NCBI RefSeq assembly: GCF_000013745.1
Contig: NC_007925.1
Coordinates: forward strand, 3,844,001-3,908,000
Direction of reading: 5' to 3'
Origin: Rhodopseudomonas_A palustris_F
Lineage (GTDB): Bacteria; Pseudomonadota; Alphaproteobacteria; Rhizobiales; Xanthobacteraceae
Length of the DNA stretch: 64,000 nucleotides
Part shown: piece after piece, positions 1-10,332 of the stretch
Layout: each line of letters starts with the position of its first letter
Position numbering within the stretch: position 1 is the first letter of the stretch
The notes under the pieces: model-generated
Told to the model about the DNA's origin: nothing
Database searches by the model: none
Seen by the model: only the letters and a program-made list of their open reading frames with translations
Position numbers and translations under genes: made by a program

Positions 1-522
1 CGACGAATGGGTCTTGCCCTTGTCGTGGTCGAAGAACACGCCCGGCGAACGGTGCATCTGCGAGACGATGACGCGCTCGGTGCCGTTGACGACGAAGGTG
101 CCGTTCATGGTCATGAGCGGGATATCGCCCATGTAGACGTCCTGCTCCTTGATGTCCTTGACCGAGCGGGCGCCGGTTTCTTCGTCGATATCGAACACGA
201 TGAGGCGCAGCGTCACCTTCAGCGGCGCAGCATAGGTCATGCCGCGCTGGCGGCACTCGTCGACATCGTATTTCGGCGGTTCGAATTCGTAGCGGACGAA
301 TTCCAACATCGAGGTATTGGAGAAATCCGAGATCGGAAACACCGAACGGAAGACCGCCTGCAGGCCCTCGTCCAGCCGCCCGCCGACTGGTTCGTCGACC
401 ATCAGGAATTGGTCATAAGATGCCTTCTGAACCTCGATGAGGTTCGGCATTTCGGCGACTTCCCGAATGTGACCGAAGAACTTGCGAACCCGTTTGCGAC
501 CGGTGAACGTCTGCTGCGCCAT
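1..522 (-). CDS. rpoB: RNA polymerase beta subunit, N-terminal part (cut by window edge)
   Basis: This is the catalytic beta subunit of DNA-directed RNA polymerase. Only the first 174 codons are in the window and the gene runs off the left edge. The start MAQQTFTGRKRVRKFFG is the typical alphaproteobacterial RpoB N-terminus. It is followed by the beta protrusion region with the segment SFYDQFL-like 'KASYDQFLMVDEP' and the conserved 'GTFVVNGTERVIVSQMHRSP' stretch of the fork/lobe region. It lies downstream of rplL in the same direction, as in the standard rplJL-rpoBC operon, but after an unusually long 480-base spacer. Identity is certain; only completeness is lost. Confidence 0.97.
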   Translation of the reverse strand, partial: MAQQTFTGRKRVRKFFGHIREVAEMPNLIEVQKASYDQFLMVDEPVGGRLDEGLQAVFRSVFPISDFSNTSMLEFVRYEFEPPKYDVDECRQRGMTYAAPLKVTLRLIVFDIDEETGARSVKDIKEQDVYMGDIPLMTMNGTFVVNGTERVIVSQMHRSPGVFFDHDKGKTHSS

Positions 523-1004
523 CGTGGCCTCTCATTTCGTCGCCCGCCGGGGCGATGCTTCCGAAGCGCGATTGGCATCGCCCCCGGGTTGAATACCGAA
601 CGGTCTCGGGCGTCCCGCACACGCCAGGAAACAAATCCCGAGCACGCGCATTGGATTCCGAGAACGCAAAACGACGTGCGGAGCACCTAACTGCACCCGC
701 CCGTCCAACCATCTCGTTACGGACCGAAAAAGCCCGAAATTGCAAATCTCCCAACGGCTTGCGCCAGACCACGTCGTCCAGGCGGCAAACCGTGCTTTCG
801 TGCTGCCGTTCCGATATGGGACGGCGAATATGGAGATTCGAGGGGCGAACCCCAACAATCCCCACACAATCTTGTGTTCCAATGGAACAATGTGTTCCTG
901 TTCCGATGGAACACCGCGACGGCCGAGCGGGCCCGACCGTCACAATGTTGAACGCGGGCGCCGGGCCGCGCGAGGCGACCCGGCAGCGCCGACCCAAGCA
1001 ATGC
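523..1004 (-). other. Long rplL–rpoB spacer, no gene seen
   Basis: About 480 bases separate rplL from rpoB with no convincing coding sequence on either strand. In other bacteria this interval carries an attenuator or RNase processing site that sets the L12 to beta ratio. Here the only clear structure is a pair of 15-bp palindromes near 875–913, listed separately. I see no T-rich intrinsic terminator. Confidence 0.5.
875..913. repeat. Two tandem 15-bp palindromes TGTTCC-NAT-GGAACA
   Basis: Perfect 6-bp arms TGTTCC/GGAACA occur at 875–889 (centre AAT) and again at 899–913 (centre GAT). They are 24 bp apart centre to centre, with an extra half-site TGTTCC at 893–898. Two identical dyads about two helical turns apart look like a regulator operator. 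In RNA each could also form a small hairpin in the rpoB leader. No bound factor can be named. Confidence 0.6.
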
Positions 1005-1376
<372 letters not shown>

Positions 1377-1430
1377 TGATCTGTTTCCTTAAGCGTATCA
1401 GTTCGAACCAGGGTTGATGTGCGAAGGGCG

Positions 1431-1949
1431 TCAGGCCGCTTCGCTCTTTGAGGCATAGGCCTGAACGACGCGCGCGAGCTTGGCCGCGGGCGCGGTCGAG
1501 AGCTGAGCGATCTTGGTTGCCGGGGCGACCAACAGGCCGACCAGCTTCCCGCGCAGTTCATCGAGCGACGGCAGCGCGGCGAGAGCCTTGACGCTGTCGA
1601 CATTCAGGACGGTGGTACCCATCGAGCCGCCGAGGATGACGAACTTTTCGTTCGCCTTGGCGAATTCGACGGCCACCTTCGGCGCCGCCACCGGATCGTC
1701 GGAAGTGGCGATCACGGTCGGCCCCTTCAGCAGGGAGCCGATGGCAACGACGTCTGTGCCTTCAAGAGCAATTTTGGCGAGCCGGTTCTTCGAGACCTTC
1801 ACCGAGGCGCCAGCGAGCTTCATCTGCGTACGCAGCTTCTGCATCTGGGCAACGGTGAGGCCGGAATAGTGAGCCACGACCGCAACGCTGGTGGTCTTGA
1901 ACAGACCGTTCAGCGATTCGACCGCCTCTTTTTTTGCCGCTTTTTCCAC
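1431..1949 (-). CDS. rplJ: 50S ribosomal protein L10
   Basis: This stalk-base protein binds 23S rRNA and holds the L12 dimers. The 172-residue reading uses a GTG start (VEKAAKKEAVESLNG) with GGAGAGA seven bases upstream. The open frame continues further upstream, but that sequence does not look like L10. RNA-binding and central motifs such as 'VVAHYSGLTVAQMQKLR' and 'VKVSKNRLAK' are present, and the C-terminal helix that docks L12 ends in ARVVQAYASKSEAA. The operon order rplJ–rplL–rpoB is kept, but rplA is about 9.4 kb away rather than adjacent. Confidence 0.96.
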   Translation of the reverse strand: MEKAAKKEAVESLNGLFKTTSVAVVAHYSGLTVAQMQKLRTQMKLAGASVKVSKNRLAKIALEGTDVVAIGSLLKGPTVIATSDDPVAAPKVAVEFAKANEKFVILGGSMGTTVLNVDSVKALAALPSLDELRGKLVGLLVAPATKIAQLSTAPAAKLARVVQAYASKSEAA

Positions 1950-2675
1950 AGCAAGCTCTCTCCGGTTGGCGACCTTTGCCGAAAGGCAGGGCCGCCGGGT
2001 TGCACCCATCGTCCTGCCCGAACCTGACCTCAAGACACACGGTCTAAAGACACGTCGGGCACGACGAGTTTTGAAAAGCCTGCCCTCCCGAAACGCCGCC
2101 GGCTGAGCCGGCAAAGCCTCGGGGTGTCGAGGTTCGAACCTGATCCGTTGCCCGCGACGCGAGGCCGCGCTGGCGAAATCCGGTCTTCACCCGTCTATGC
2201 AGGCAGTGAATTAAGCCCTTGAAGAAACACGAGGTTTCGACGCGGGCGCCTGCAGTCTCGGACAGGATCGGGATCTATTTGGCCCCTCATGCTGGCGAAC
2301 CAGCACGATGGACTTGAGACCCCTGCCCGCATTCTCCAAAGCGTCGGGTTTCCTTTCCTTCGAGATCCCTGCGGATGTCTTGAAGGAATGGTCTCCACTC
2401 GTTTCGGGTTTTCAGAATGCGCGCACAGACGTGCCAGCTACGGCCAGCACGTCCGGAGAGCAGTTCTTAACGAGTCTGAACGGGCTTGCCAAGGAGTTTT
2501 TGGTTCCCGGCACCTTTTATGCAAGAGCAAAGCCGGGGCCAAGGGGAGCCAAGGGGGCCAAGGCAGTCGACAAGGCTACACCGACACCGACATCCTCAGC
2601 GGCAACAGGTCCGGCCACATCGTCACCCAGGCGATGGCGGTGTCGATCAACAAGGCGTTCTGAACGCCCAACGCC
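1950..2675. other. rplJ leader and non-coding or degenerate stretch
   Basis: The first few hundred bases upstream of rplJ should contain its promoter and the L10–L12 autoregulatory leader. I cannot place either confidently. Between about 2308 and 2663 on the plus strand two overlapping frames show weakly protein-like stretches, ending in SGHIVTQAMAVSINKAF then a stop at 2663. Joining them needs a frameshift near 2585. This could be a decayed gene, but I do not recognise it, so no gene is called. Confidence 0.3.
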
Positions 2676-2800
2676 GTCATTCCGGGGCGCGCGCAGCGCA
2701 AGCTGCGAGCGAACCCGGAATCTGCCGCGCGTGTCGCACGCCGCCGCGCGGCGCAAGATTCCGGGTTCGCTCGTTCTGCGAACTCGCGCCCCGGAATGAC
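2676..2800. repeat. Palindromic intergenic repeat, 'GTCATTCCGGGGCGCG' type
   Basis: The terminal inverted arms GTCATTCCGGGGCGCG and CGCGCCCCGGAATGAC bracket an inner pair of AACCCGGAATC / GATTCCGGGTT stems. This is the architecture of the REP/RPE-like palindromes common between genes in Bradyrhizobium and Rhodopseudomonas. A related, more diverged copy lies at 7829–7940. It occupies the place where a toxin gene would be expected downstream of the antitoxin at 2819–3058. Confidence 0.75.
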
Positions 2801-2818
2801 AAAGCCGGAATTTCTGGA

Positions 2819-3058
2819 TTACCCGTAGAGAAAATCCTGACTACGCGCAGCACTCGGTCGGGCCGTGGCCTTGGCCGCCCCAGCGGCGCGCACGGCTTCC
2901 AGCAGCGCGCGCCGGGATGTTGCGTCTTGCGCCGCCTTGACGGGCACAAGCCGCACGGCGGCATGGCCATTCTGCGTCAGGATGACCTCATCTCCTGCCT
3001 CGGCGCGCCGAACCAGTTCTGTTAGTTGCTCCTTCGCTTCCGTCAAGGAAACCTGCAT
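2819..3058 (-). CDS. Phd/YefM-family antitoxin, orphan
   Basis: This 79-residue protein begins MQVSLTEAKEQLTELVRRAE and continues GDEVILTQNGHAAVRLVPVK. That is the N-terminal DNA-binding fold of Phd/YefM antitoxins, which repress their own operon and neutralise a co-encoded toxin. The start is set at 3058 because upstream codons do not match the family. The C-terminal SQDFLYG then stops, whereas relatives usually carry a few more residues. The cognate PIN or RelE-like toxin that should follow is absent, its place being taken by a palindromic repeat. It is probably a relic of a toxin–antitoxin pair. Confidence 0.75.
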   Translation of the reverse strand: MQVSLTEAKEQLTELVRRAEAGDEVILTQNGHAAVRLVPVKAAQDATSRRALLEAVRAAGAAKATARPSAARSQDFLYG

Positions 3059-3151
3059 CGCTGACGTCCTCACCTGGAGGATAAATCTGGACCGCTTTGT
3101 GGTCCAAATCAACCGGCAGCATCTTCAGCTCGTGCACCGCCAACGCGCCCC

Positions 3152-3801
3152 TCACCCCTTCGGGCACGCGGCGCCCGCATCGGCCCAGGCCTTGATCAGC
3201 TCGCCGAACTGCTTTTGCGTGCCGGGCGCCGGCGTGCGCCCTGCCCCCGGATTCCAGCCCCAGCCGACCAATTCGTCGTCGGCCATGTGATGCACCAAGG
3301 CCGCCATGGTCTTGTCGCCGTTGCGAGCGCGGTCCTTGATCTGCACGCAGATCTGCGAGAGCGACTTGCCCTGCCAGGCCATCTCGATCGGGGCCACCGC
3401 CCATTTCGGATTGCCCGGCACGCCGGCGGCATCGAAATTGGCCTCGTGGTGACAGGTCGCACAGGCGGTGCCGCCGACTTCGCCGGTGCCATGCGGGCCG
3501 CGCACCACCAGCGGCTGATGCGGCAGCATACGGTCGCTCTGGGTCGGCCGCTCGCCGGCCGGATGGCAGTTCATGCAGCGCGGCGAACTAATCACCTTGC
3601 CGGCCTCCTGAAACAGCGCCGCGGCGCGCTGCTCCTTGTTCTTGATGCCGGCGAATGCCTTGACCGGCTGCAGCAGCGCCGGATTGGTCGCGGGGTTGTT
3701 GGCCGCATCCGCCACACCGTCAAACGACGGCGCCACCAGCGCCAGCACCACAGCCGCTAAACCGCCGGCACCGAGCGCCAGCAGCGATTGACGCAGCCGG
3801 C

Positions 3802-3805
<4 letters not shown>
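3152..3805 (-). CDS. Diheme c-type cytochrome, electron acceptor of the adjacent Mo-hydroxylase
   Basis: This 217-residue exported protein has an N-terminal signal/anchor (RQSLLALGAGGLAAVVLALV) and two CxxCH haem sites, CMNCH and CATCH, at about residues 80 and 117. Its ATG overlaps the stop of the molybdenum subunit gene (ATGA at 3805–3802), so the two are translationally coupled. In related periplasmic isoquinoline or aldehyde oxidoreductase complexes a multihaem cytochrome passes electrons from the 2Fe-2S subunit to the respiratory chain, which is the likely role here. A longer upstream open frame overlaps the preceding gene and is not used. Confidence 0.85.
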
Positions 3806-6009
<2,204 letters not shown>

Positions 6010-6013
6010 GGCC

Positions 6014-6478
6014 TCAGCCCTCCAACGATTTCGCGGCGCCGTGGATCGCGGCGCGGATGCGGACGTAAGTAGCGCAACGGCAGATGTTGCCGACCATCGC
6101 CAGATCGATATCGCGGTCGCTCGGTTTCGGGTTACGCGTCAACAGCGCCACGGCGCTCATGATCTGGCCGGACTGACAGTAGCCGCATTGCGGCACGTCG
6201 AGCTTGACCCACTGCGCCTGCACCGCCGCCGCCTCGCGGCCGCCGACGCCTTCGATGGTGGTGATCTGGCTGTCGCCGACCGCCGACACCGGCAGCGAAC
6301 AGGAGCGCACCGGCTGGTTGTCGAGATACACCGTACACGCCCCGCATTGCGCGACGCCGCAGCCATACTTCGTGCCGGTCAGCTTAGCGCCGTCGCGGAT
6401 CGCCCACAGCAAAGGCGTGCCGGGATCGACGTCGATGGCGTGGGACTGTCCGTTGATGTTGAGCGTATAGGCCGTCAT
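6014..6478 (-). CDS. 2Fe-2S subunit of molybdenum hydroxylase (isoquinoline 1-oxidoreductase alpha-like)
   Basis: This 154-residue small subunit carries two 2Fe-2S clusters. The plant-ferredoxin-type cluster ligands are in 'GCGVAQCGACTVY' with the fourth Cys in 'RSCSLPV'. The second, alpha-helical cluster has 'QCGYCQSGQIMSA' and 'GNICRCATYVRIRAAI'. It lacks its own export signal, as usual, and is probably carried out by the Tat signal of the large subunit. It is the first gene of the operon. The start at MTAYTLNING is chosen because upstream residues do not resemble the family. Confidence 0.92.
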   Translation of the reverse strand: MTAYTLNINGQSHAIDVDPGTPLLWAIRDGAKLTGTKYGCGVAQCGACTVYLDNQPVRSCSLPVSAVGDSQITTIEGVGGREAAAVQAQWVKLDVPQCGYCQSGQIMSAVALLTRNPKPSDRDIDLAMVGNICRCATYVRIRAAIHGAAKSLEG

Positions 6479-6621
6479 TGCCGTTCTCCCGAAGCGAAGC
6501 GGCAAACTAGATGCGAATGCTTCTAAACAGCAACTCACAAGAATTTGTGAGGGGTGATGGGGAACGAAAGGAGATGGTCATTGCGGCGACGCGCCGCCGC
6601 GCTCACCTGACGAGCGAACAG

Positions 6622-7102
6622 CAAGCGTAGCCCGGATGGAGCGAAGCGTAATCCGGGTTTTTCTGATTCGACGACGCAGCTCCCGGATTTCGCTTCGCTT
6701 CATCCGGGCTACGGGCTGAACTAGCTGCATCGCGATGTGGGGCGCTGCAACGCCACTTGCGATTCAAACATACCAAAAGCAGGCGTAGCAAGCGTAGCCC
6801 GGATGGAGCGAAGCGCAATCCGGGTTTTTCTGATTCGACGACGCAGTTCCCGGATTTCGCTTCGCTTCATCCGGGCTACGGCTGAACTAGCTGCATCGCG
6901 ATGTGGGGCGCTGAAACGCCACTTGCGATTCAAACATACCAAAAGCAAGCGTAGCCCGGATGGAGCGAAGCGCAATCCGGGTCTTCTGGTTCAACGACGC
7001 AGCTCCCGGATTTCGCTTCGCTTCATCCGGGCTACGGGCTGAACTAGCTGCATCGCGATGTGGGGCGCTGAAACGCCACTTGCGATTCAAACATACCAAA
7101 AG
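6622..7102. repeat. Three tandem copies of a ~157-bp two-hairpin repeat
   Basis: Near-identical units lie at about 6622–6780, 6789–6945 and 6946–7102. Each has a left palindromic half (AGCCCGGATGGAGCGAAGCG ... TTCGCTTCATCCGGGCT). The right half is unique and strongly conserved; it folds as outer ATCGC/GCGAT and inner GGCG/CGCC arms around a small CTGAAA loop (CTGCAA in copy 1). More copies follow the next gene at 7485–7753. Conservation of the non-palindromic half makes this more than an ordinary REP array. Confidence 0.85.
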
Positions 7103-7151
7103 CTATCTTCGAGATCAAAACTCCAGCAATAGGTCGCCTGTGAACCCGCTC

Positions 7152-7484
7152 ATGATTTCCTATGCCGCCCTGACGGGGGCCATTGTCTGCGAAGTCATTG
7201 GCACGACATTTCTGCAGAGGTCCGAGCAGTTCAGCCGACTCGTCCCGACGCTGATCATGGCGGCGTTCTACGCCGGATCATTCTTCCTGCTTTCGCAGGC
7301 ACTGAAGAGCATCCCCCTCGGGATCGCCTATGCGATCTGGGGCGGCCTGGGCATCGTGCTGACCGCCATCATCAGCGTGGTCGTCCTTAAACAGTCTCTG
7401 GACATGCCGGCTATCGCAGGGATCGCTATGATCGTGGGAGGTGTGGTCGTAGTGAACATGTTCTCCCAGTCGGTGTCGCACTAA
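7152..7484 (+). CDS. Small multidrug resistance (EmrE/Qac-type) efflux protein
   Basis: This 110-residue four-helix inner-membrane antiporter exchanges protons for cationic compounds as an antiparallel dimer. Length and key residues match EmrE exactly: Glu14 in AIVCEVIGT, Tyr60 and Trp63 in GIAYAIWGGLG, and the C-terminal helix GIAMIVGGVVVVNMFS. The ATG at 7152 gives the canonical length; a GTG at 7140 would add four residues. It is the only plus-strand gene in the ribosomal-operon insert and is bracketed by ~157-bp repeats on both sides, which suggests acquisition or mobilisation as a unit. Confidence 0.93.
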   Translation: MISYAALTGAIVCEVIGTTFLQRSEQFSRLVPTLIMAAFYAGSFFLLSQALKSIPLGIAYAIWGGLGIVLTAIISVVVLKQSLDMPAIAGIAMIVGGVVVVNMFSQSVSH

Positions 7485-7753
7485 GCAGGCGTAGCCCGGA
7501 TGGAGCAAGCGTAGCCCGGGTGAGCGCAGCGACACCCGGGCCTTCTTGATTCAACGCCGCAGCTCCCGGATTTCGCTTCGCTTCATCCGGGCTACGGGCT
7601 GAACTAGCTGCATCGCGATGTGGGGCGCTGAAACGCCACTTGCGATTCAAACATACCAAAGCAAGCGTAGCCCGGATGGAGCGAAGCGCAATCCGGGTCT
7701 TTCTGCTTCGACGACGCAATTCCCGGATGTCGCTTCGCTCATCCGGGCTACGG
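7485..7753. repeat. Downstream copies of the ~157-bp repeat (one full, fragments)
   Basis: A truncated start (7485–7505) runs into a full copy at about 7506–7660. In it the left palindrome is altered to AGCCCGGGTGAGCGCAGCGACACCCGGG while the right half is unchanged. A left-half-only copy follows at 7661–7753. Together with the three upstream copies these flank the SMR gene in the same orientation. Confidence 0.82.
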
Positions 7754-7828
7754 AAGCGCGTGCGGCGCCGGATCGCAGCGCCGTCCTTGCCGGGGCATTC
7801 CGGCTGGAAGGACGGCATCCAATAACGC

Positions 7829-7940
7829 GTCATTCCGGATTGCGAGTTCGTCAGAACGAGCAAGTCCGCGATCCATACTCCCGGCGGTGGTCATAGATTC
7901 CGGGCTCACTCGCAGCGAAGCTGCTCGTGCCCCGGAATGC
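7829..7940. repeat. Diverged palindromic repeat, 'GTCATTCCGG' type
   Basis: The arms CATTCCGG and CCCCGGAATG enclose a short spacer. It is related to the repeat at 2676–2800 but less well preserved. It lies in the gap between the SMR repeats and the PepSY gene, which converges on it. Confidence 0.55.
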
Positions 7941-7988
7941 CGGCCGGGGACTCTTGGACCGCATCAATCCTAACTAACAAAGAGTGCT

Positions 7989-8690
7989 CTAGCGTTTGCC
8001 GCGCCGGGGCGGTTCGAGGATGACCTGCTTCAGGCCGTCGGGGCTCAGCACCACGATCGCAAAGCTCAGCTTGCCGGCGTCTCGCGTCATTCCGCCGCTG
8101 ACCGCCCGCCCCGCCGTCACCCGCTCCGCCACGATCACCGCTTCGGCCAGTTGCGCCCCGGCGCCGCGCAACGCCGCCAGATTGGCGCGGACGTCGGGAT
8201 CGAGTTCGCGCAGCGGTGTGACGATCTCGCCGCCGAACACCGCGCCGGTCTCGGCGTCGACCGACTGTTCCAGCACATGGTCGCCCTGAAGGGTTTTCAC
8301 CTTGTAGGCCGGCCGGTCCAATGAGCCGTCGAAGCTGATGTCGGCGATCTTCGAATTCGCATGCTGTTGCTGAGCGATCGTCATCGCCTGTCGCAACGAT
8401 ATTGCGGCGGCGCGGAACGACGCCATCTCGCGATCGAGCGTTCGGTCGTCGATCTGCGGGTCGCCGGAGGCCGCGGTCAGAGGGGCCGAACTCGCAGCAA
8501 CGGGGAGCGCCACGGCGCTGGCGATCGACAGCGGCGACAGACAGGGCAGCGCGACGGCGAGCAGCACGACGCGCAGGCTCGCCCCGATCCAAGCGCGCCC
8601 GCCGCCCGGCTTCGCCCTCGCTGTTTCGGTGCCCACCGGCCTCTCGGTCATCCGGCGCACGGCCTCTGGTTCGGGGTTGCGGTCTGTCAT
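7989..8690 (-). CDS. Membrane-anchored PepSY-domain protein
   Basis: This 233-residue protein has a charged N-terminus, one membrane segment (ASLRVVLLAVALPCLSPLSI, about residues 37–56) and a periplasmic part with a PepSY-like repeat. Diagnostic text includes SLRQAMTIAQQQ followed by 'AYKVKTLQGDHVLEQSVDAE', the typical PepSY strand–turn–strand. PepSY modules are thought to bind or inhibit peptidases or act as periplasmic sensors. It lies downstream of the coiled-coil gene on the same strand with about 100 bases between, so co-transcription with the TetR gene is possible. Function is otherwise unknown. Confidence 0.7.
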   Translation of the reverse strand: MTDRNPEPEAVRRMTERPVGTETARAKPGGGRAWIGASLRVVLLAVALPCLSPLSIASAVALPVAASSAPLTAASGDPQIDDRTLDREMASFRAAAISLRQAMTIAQQQHANSKIADISFDGSLDRPAYKVKTLQGDHVLEQSVDAETGAVFGGEIVTPLRELDPDVRANLAALRGAGAQLAEAVIVAERVTAGRAVSGGMTRDAGKLSFAIVVLSPDGLKQVILEPPRRGKR

Positions 8691-8790
8691 CGCGTGTCCT
8701 GCCTTGCGGCGTGTCGGGCCAAGCCGCCGGCAGCACCACGCGACGCGGATCGCCCGCGCCGTGCGATGTCACGCGGCATTGCCACCTCGC

Positions 8791-9387
8791 CTAATCCGCC
8801 TTCTTCAAGACGTCCGTCACCGTCGCCCAGGTCCGGTCGTAGATGGCGCGGGTTTCGTCGAGGCCGGCTCGCAGCGCCTTCCATGCCTCATCGCCGGCCA
8901 CGGAGATTCCGCCCAGGCGCAACTGCTCGGCCGCCAATTGGCTCATCGCAGCGTCGAGATCCCGCCGCGCCCGCTCGATCGCGGCGGTGGCGGCGGAACG
9001 CACCGGCTGCAATGCGGTCTCCCAACCTTTCAGCTGAGCGGCGGCCCTTGCCGCCAACGCCGCGTTGACGACGTCGGTCTGATCGGCCGCCGCGGTGAGG
9101 AAAGCCTGGAACGACAGATCGACCTTCTTCCACTCTTCTCTCAGGTCGGTCAGCGCGTGCTCCGCGATGCCTTTGACGGCCGATGCGTCGGCGCGCGCGG
9201 CATCGAGTTGTTGGGCGAAAGCGATGCGCACGGCATGCATGTCGCCGATGGCGCGATTGGCTTGGTGGCGGGAATCGGCTTGCAATTGTCCCGCGGATTT
9301 TTGCAGCGAGGCCAGCAGGGCATCGGTTTCATCCAACTTCTGCTTGGCCCACCCGATCGTGTCGTGCATCAAGCTTTGATCGGACAT
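8791..9387 (-). CDS. Coiled-coil protein of unknown function, phasin-like in composition
   Basis: This 198-residue soluble protein is almost entirely helical, Ala/Asp/Gln-rich and without cysteines. Heptad-like patterns run through MHDTIGWAKQKLDETDALLA and ATAAIERARRDLDAAMSQLA. There is no signal peptide or membrane helix. Its ATG lies inside the 3' end of the TetR gene (19-base overlap) with GGAAG just upstream, so its translation is tied to the regulator. The composition resembles phasins or apolipoprotein-like amphipathic proteins, but no family motif allows a firm call. Confidence 0.6.
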   Translation of the reverse strand: MSDQSLMHDTIGWAKQKLDETDALLASLQKSAGQLQADSRHQANRAIGDMHAVRIAFAQQLDAARADASAVKGIAEHALTDLREEWKKVDLSFQAFLTAAADQTDVVNAALAARAAAQLKGWETALQPVRSAATAAIERARRDLDAAMSQLAAEQLRLGGISVAGDEAWKALRAGLDETRAIYDRTWATVTDVLKKAD

Positions 9388-10145
9388 GAGCGTCTTCCTT
9401 TCGTTGATGGGCTGGCTCTGTCAGCCAGTGTTTTTTCACCGGGCCCCCGTCTGCCACGCGCGAGATCGACGGCCTGCGGAAGCTCGGTGAAGAGCTCGCG
9501 GAGGGCGGCTTCGACGATGACCGTTTCGAACTTGTCGAGCAGATGCGGCGCGGGCTTGTCCCAACCCAGGACGCTGAGGTTGAATTGCTGAAGGGGGCGG
9601 AAGCTGAAAATCGGAGCCAGCGCCACGGTTAGTTTCATGCCGAGCCGTTGCTGGTCCGTTTCTCCCGTGGCCTCGCCGATGACGCGTTTCAGTTCGCGTT
9701 CCAACGGGGCGAGTTCTTCATGGATGATGCGAAAACCTTCCAGTGCCTCATACTGGGAGCGAATGACAAACGTCACCCAGGCCAGGGATTCCGAACCGCT
9801 GGCGAACAGTCGAAAAACACGTCTCAGCGCCTCCTCCACCACGCTCCGAGGATCCGTCTGATGCGCTTGCCGAAGCTGCGCGACGATCGGCGCGATCCGC
9901 TCGCGGGCGTGCTCTGCCAGGGTTTGCGCCGCGGCGAGGTACAGTTCGCGCTTGCCGCCGAAATGGTAGGGGATCGCGGCCTGATTAACTCCGGCCTGCT
10001 CCGCAAGGGCGCGGGTGCTCGCGGCCTCGTAGCCGACCGTCGCAAACAGCTCGATCGCCGCTTCGATCATCTTCGCGCGGGTCTCCCGACTGCGCACCTC
10101 CTGGCCGTTGGGTTCCGACTCCGACTTCTGTTGCGACCGATGCAT
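9369..10145 (-). CDS. TetR-family regulator (CecR/DUF1956 type)
   Basis: This 258-residue repressor has an N-terminal helix-turn-helix at about residues 20–65 (TRAKMIEAAIELFATVGYEA ... AGVNQAAIPYHFGGKRELY). It has a long C-terminal ligand domain with the 'QYEALEGFRIIHEELAPLE' and 'FRPLQQFNLSVLGWDKPAP' features of the DUF1956 group. A perfect 16-bp palindrome lies 26 bases upstream of the start and is the probable autoregulatory operator. The end overlaps the coiled-coil gene it probably controls. The ligand is unknown. Confidence 0.85.
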   Translation of the reverse strand: MHRSQQKSESEPNGQEVRSRETRAKMIEAAIELFATVGYEAASTRALAEQAGVNQAAIPYHFGGKRELYLAAAQTLAEHARERIAPIVAQLRQAHQTDPRSVVEEALRRVFRLFASGSESLAWVTFVIRSQYEALEGFRIIHEELAPLERELKRVIGEATGETDQQRLGMKLTVALAPIFSFRPLQQFNLSVLGWDKPAPHLLDKFETVIVEAALRELFTELPQAVDLARGRRGPGEKTLADRASPSTKGRRSCPIKA

Positions 10146-10170
10146 GGGTGTTCCTGGCAGCGCACAATTA

Positions 10171-10186
10171 ATTCATTCGAATGAAT
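10171..10186. promoter_or_regulatory. Perfect 16-bp palindrome, likely TetR operator
   Basis: ATTCATTCGAATGAAT is an exact dyad in an otherwise AT-rich island just upstream of the TetR start. On the minus strand it overlaps sequence resembling a -10 region (TATATT adjoining). TetR repressors of this type commonly bind such sites in their own promoter. Confidence 0.75.
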
Positions 10187-10332
10187 ATATTCTAAAGCGC
10201 CGCGCCAGGCAAGAGGCCGCGGAGCGTCCCTCGCGTTCGGGATGACGCGACCCCTGCGATGGTTGAGCGGAAGCGGCGGCGCCAATCGGGGCTGCTACGA
10301 CGCTCCGCAATTTTCCGGCGTGCGCCGGTTGC

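Noticed and set aside
2308..2799. 163-codon plus-strand frame upstream of rplJ
   Set aside because: Its second half is the translation of a palindromic repeat and its first half matches no family I recognise. A decayed gene is possible, but a real CDS is not supported.
6622..7753. CRISPR array or integron attC sites around the SMR gene
   Set aside because: The repeats are about 157 bp with no unique spacers of constant length, so they are not CRISPR. I found no GTTRRRY/RYYYAAC core pair, so attC sites are not supported despite the qac-like gene.
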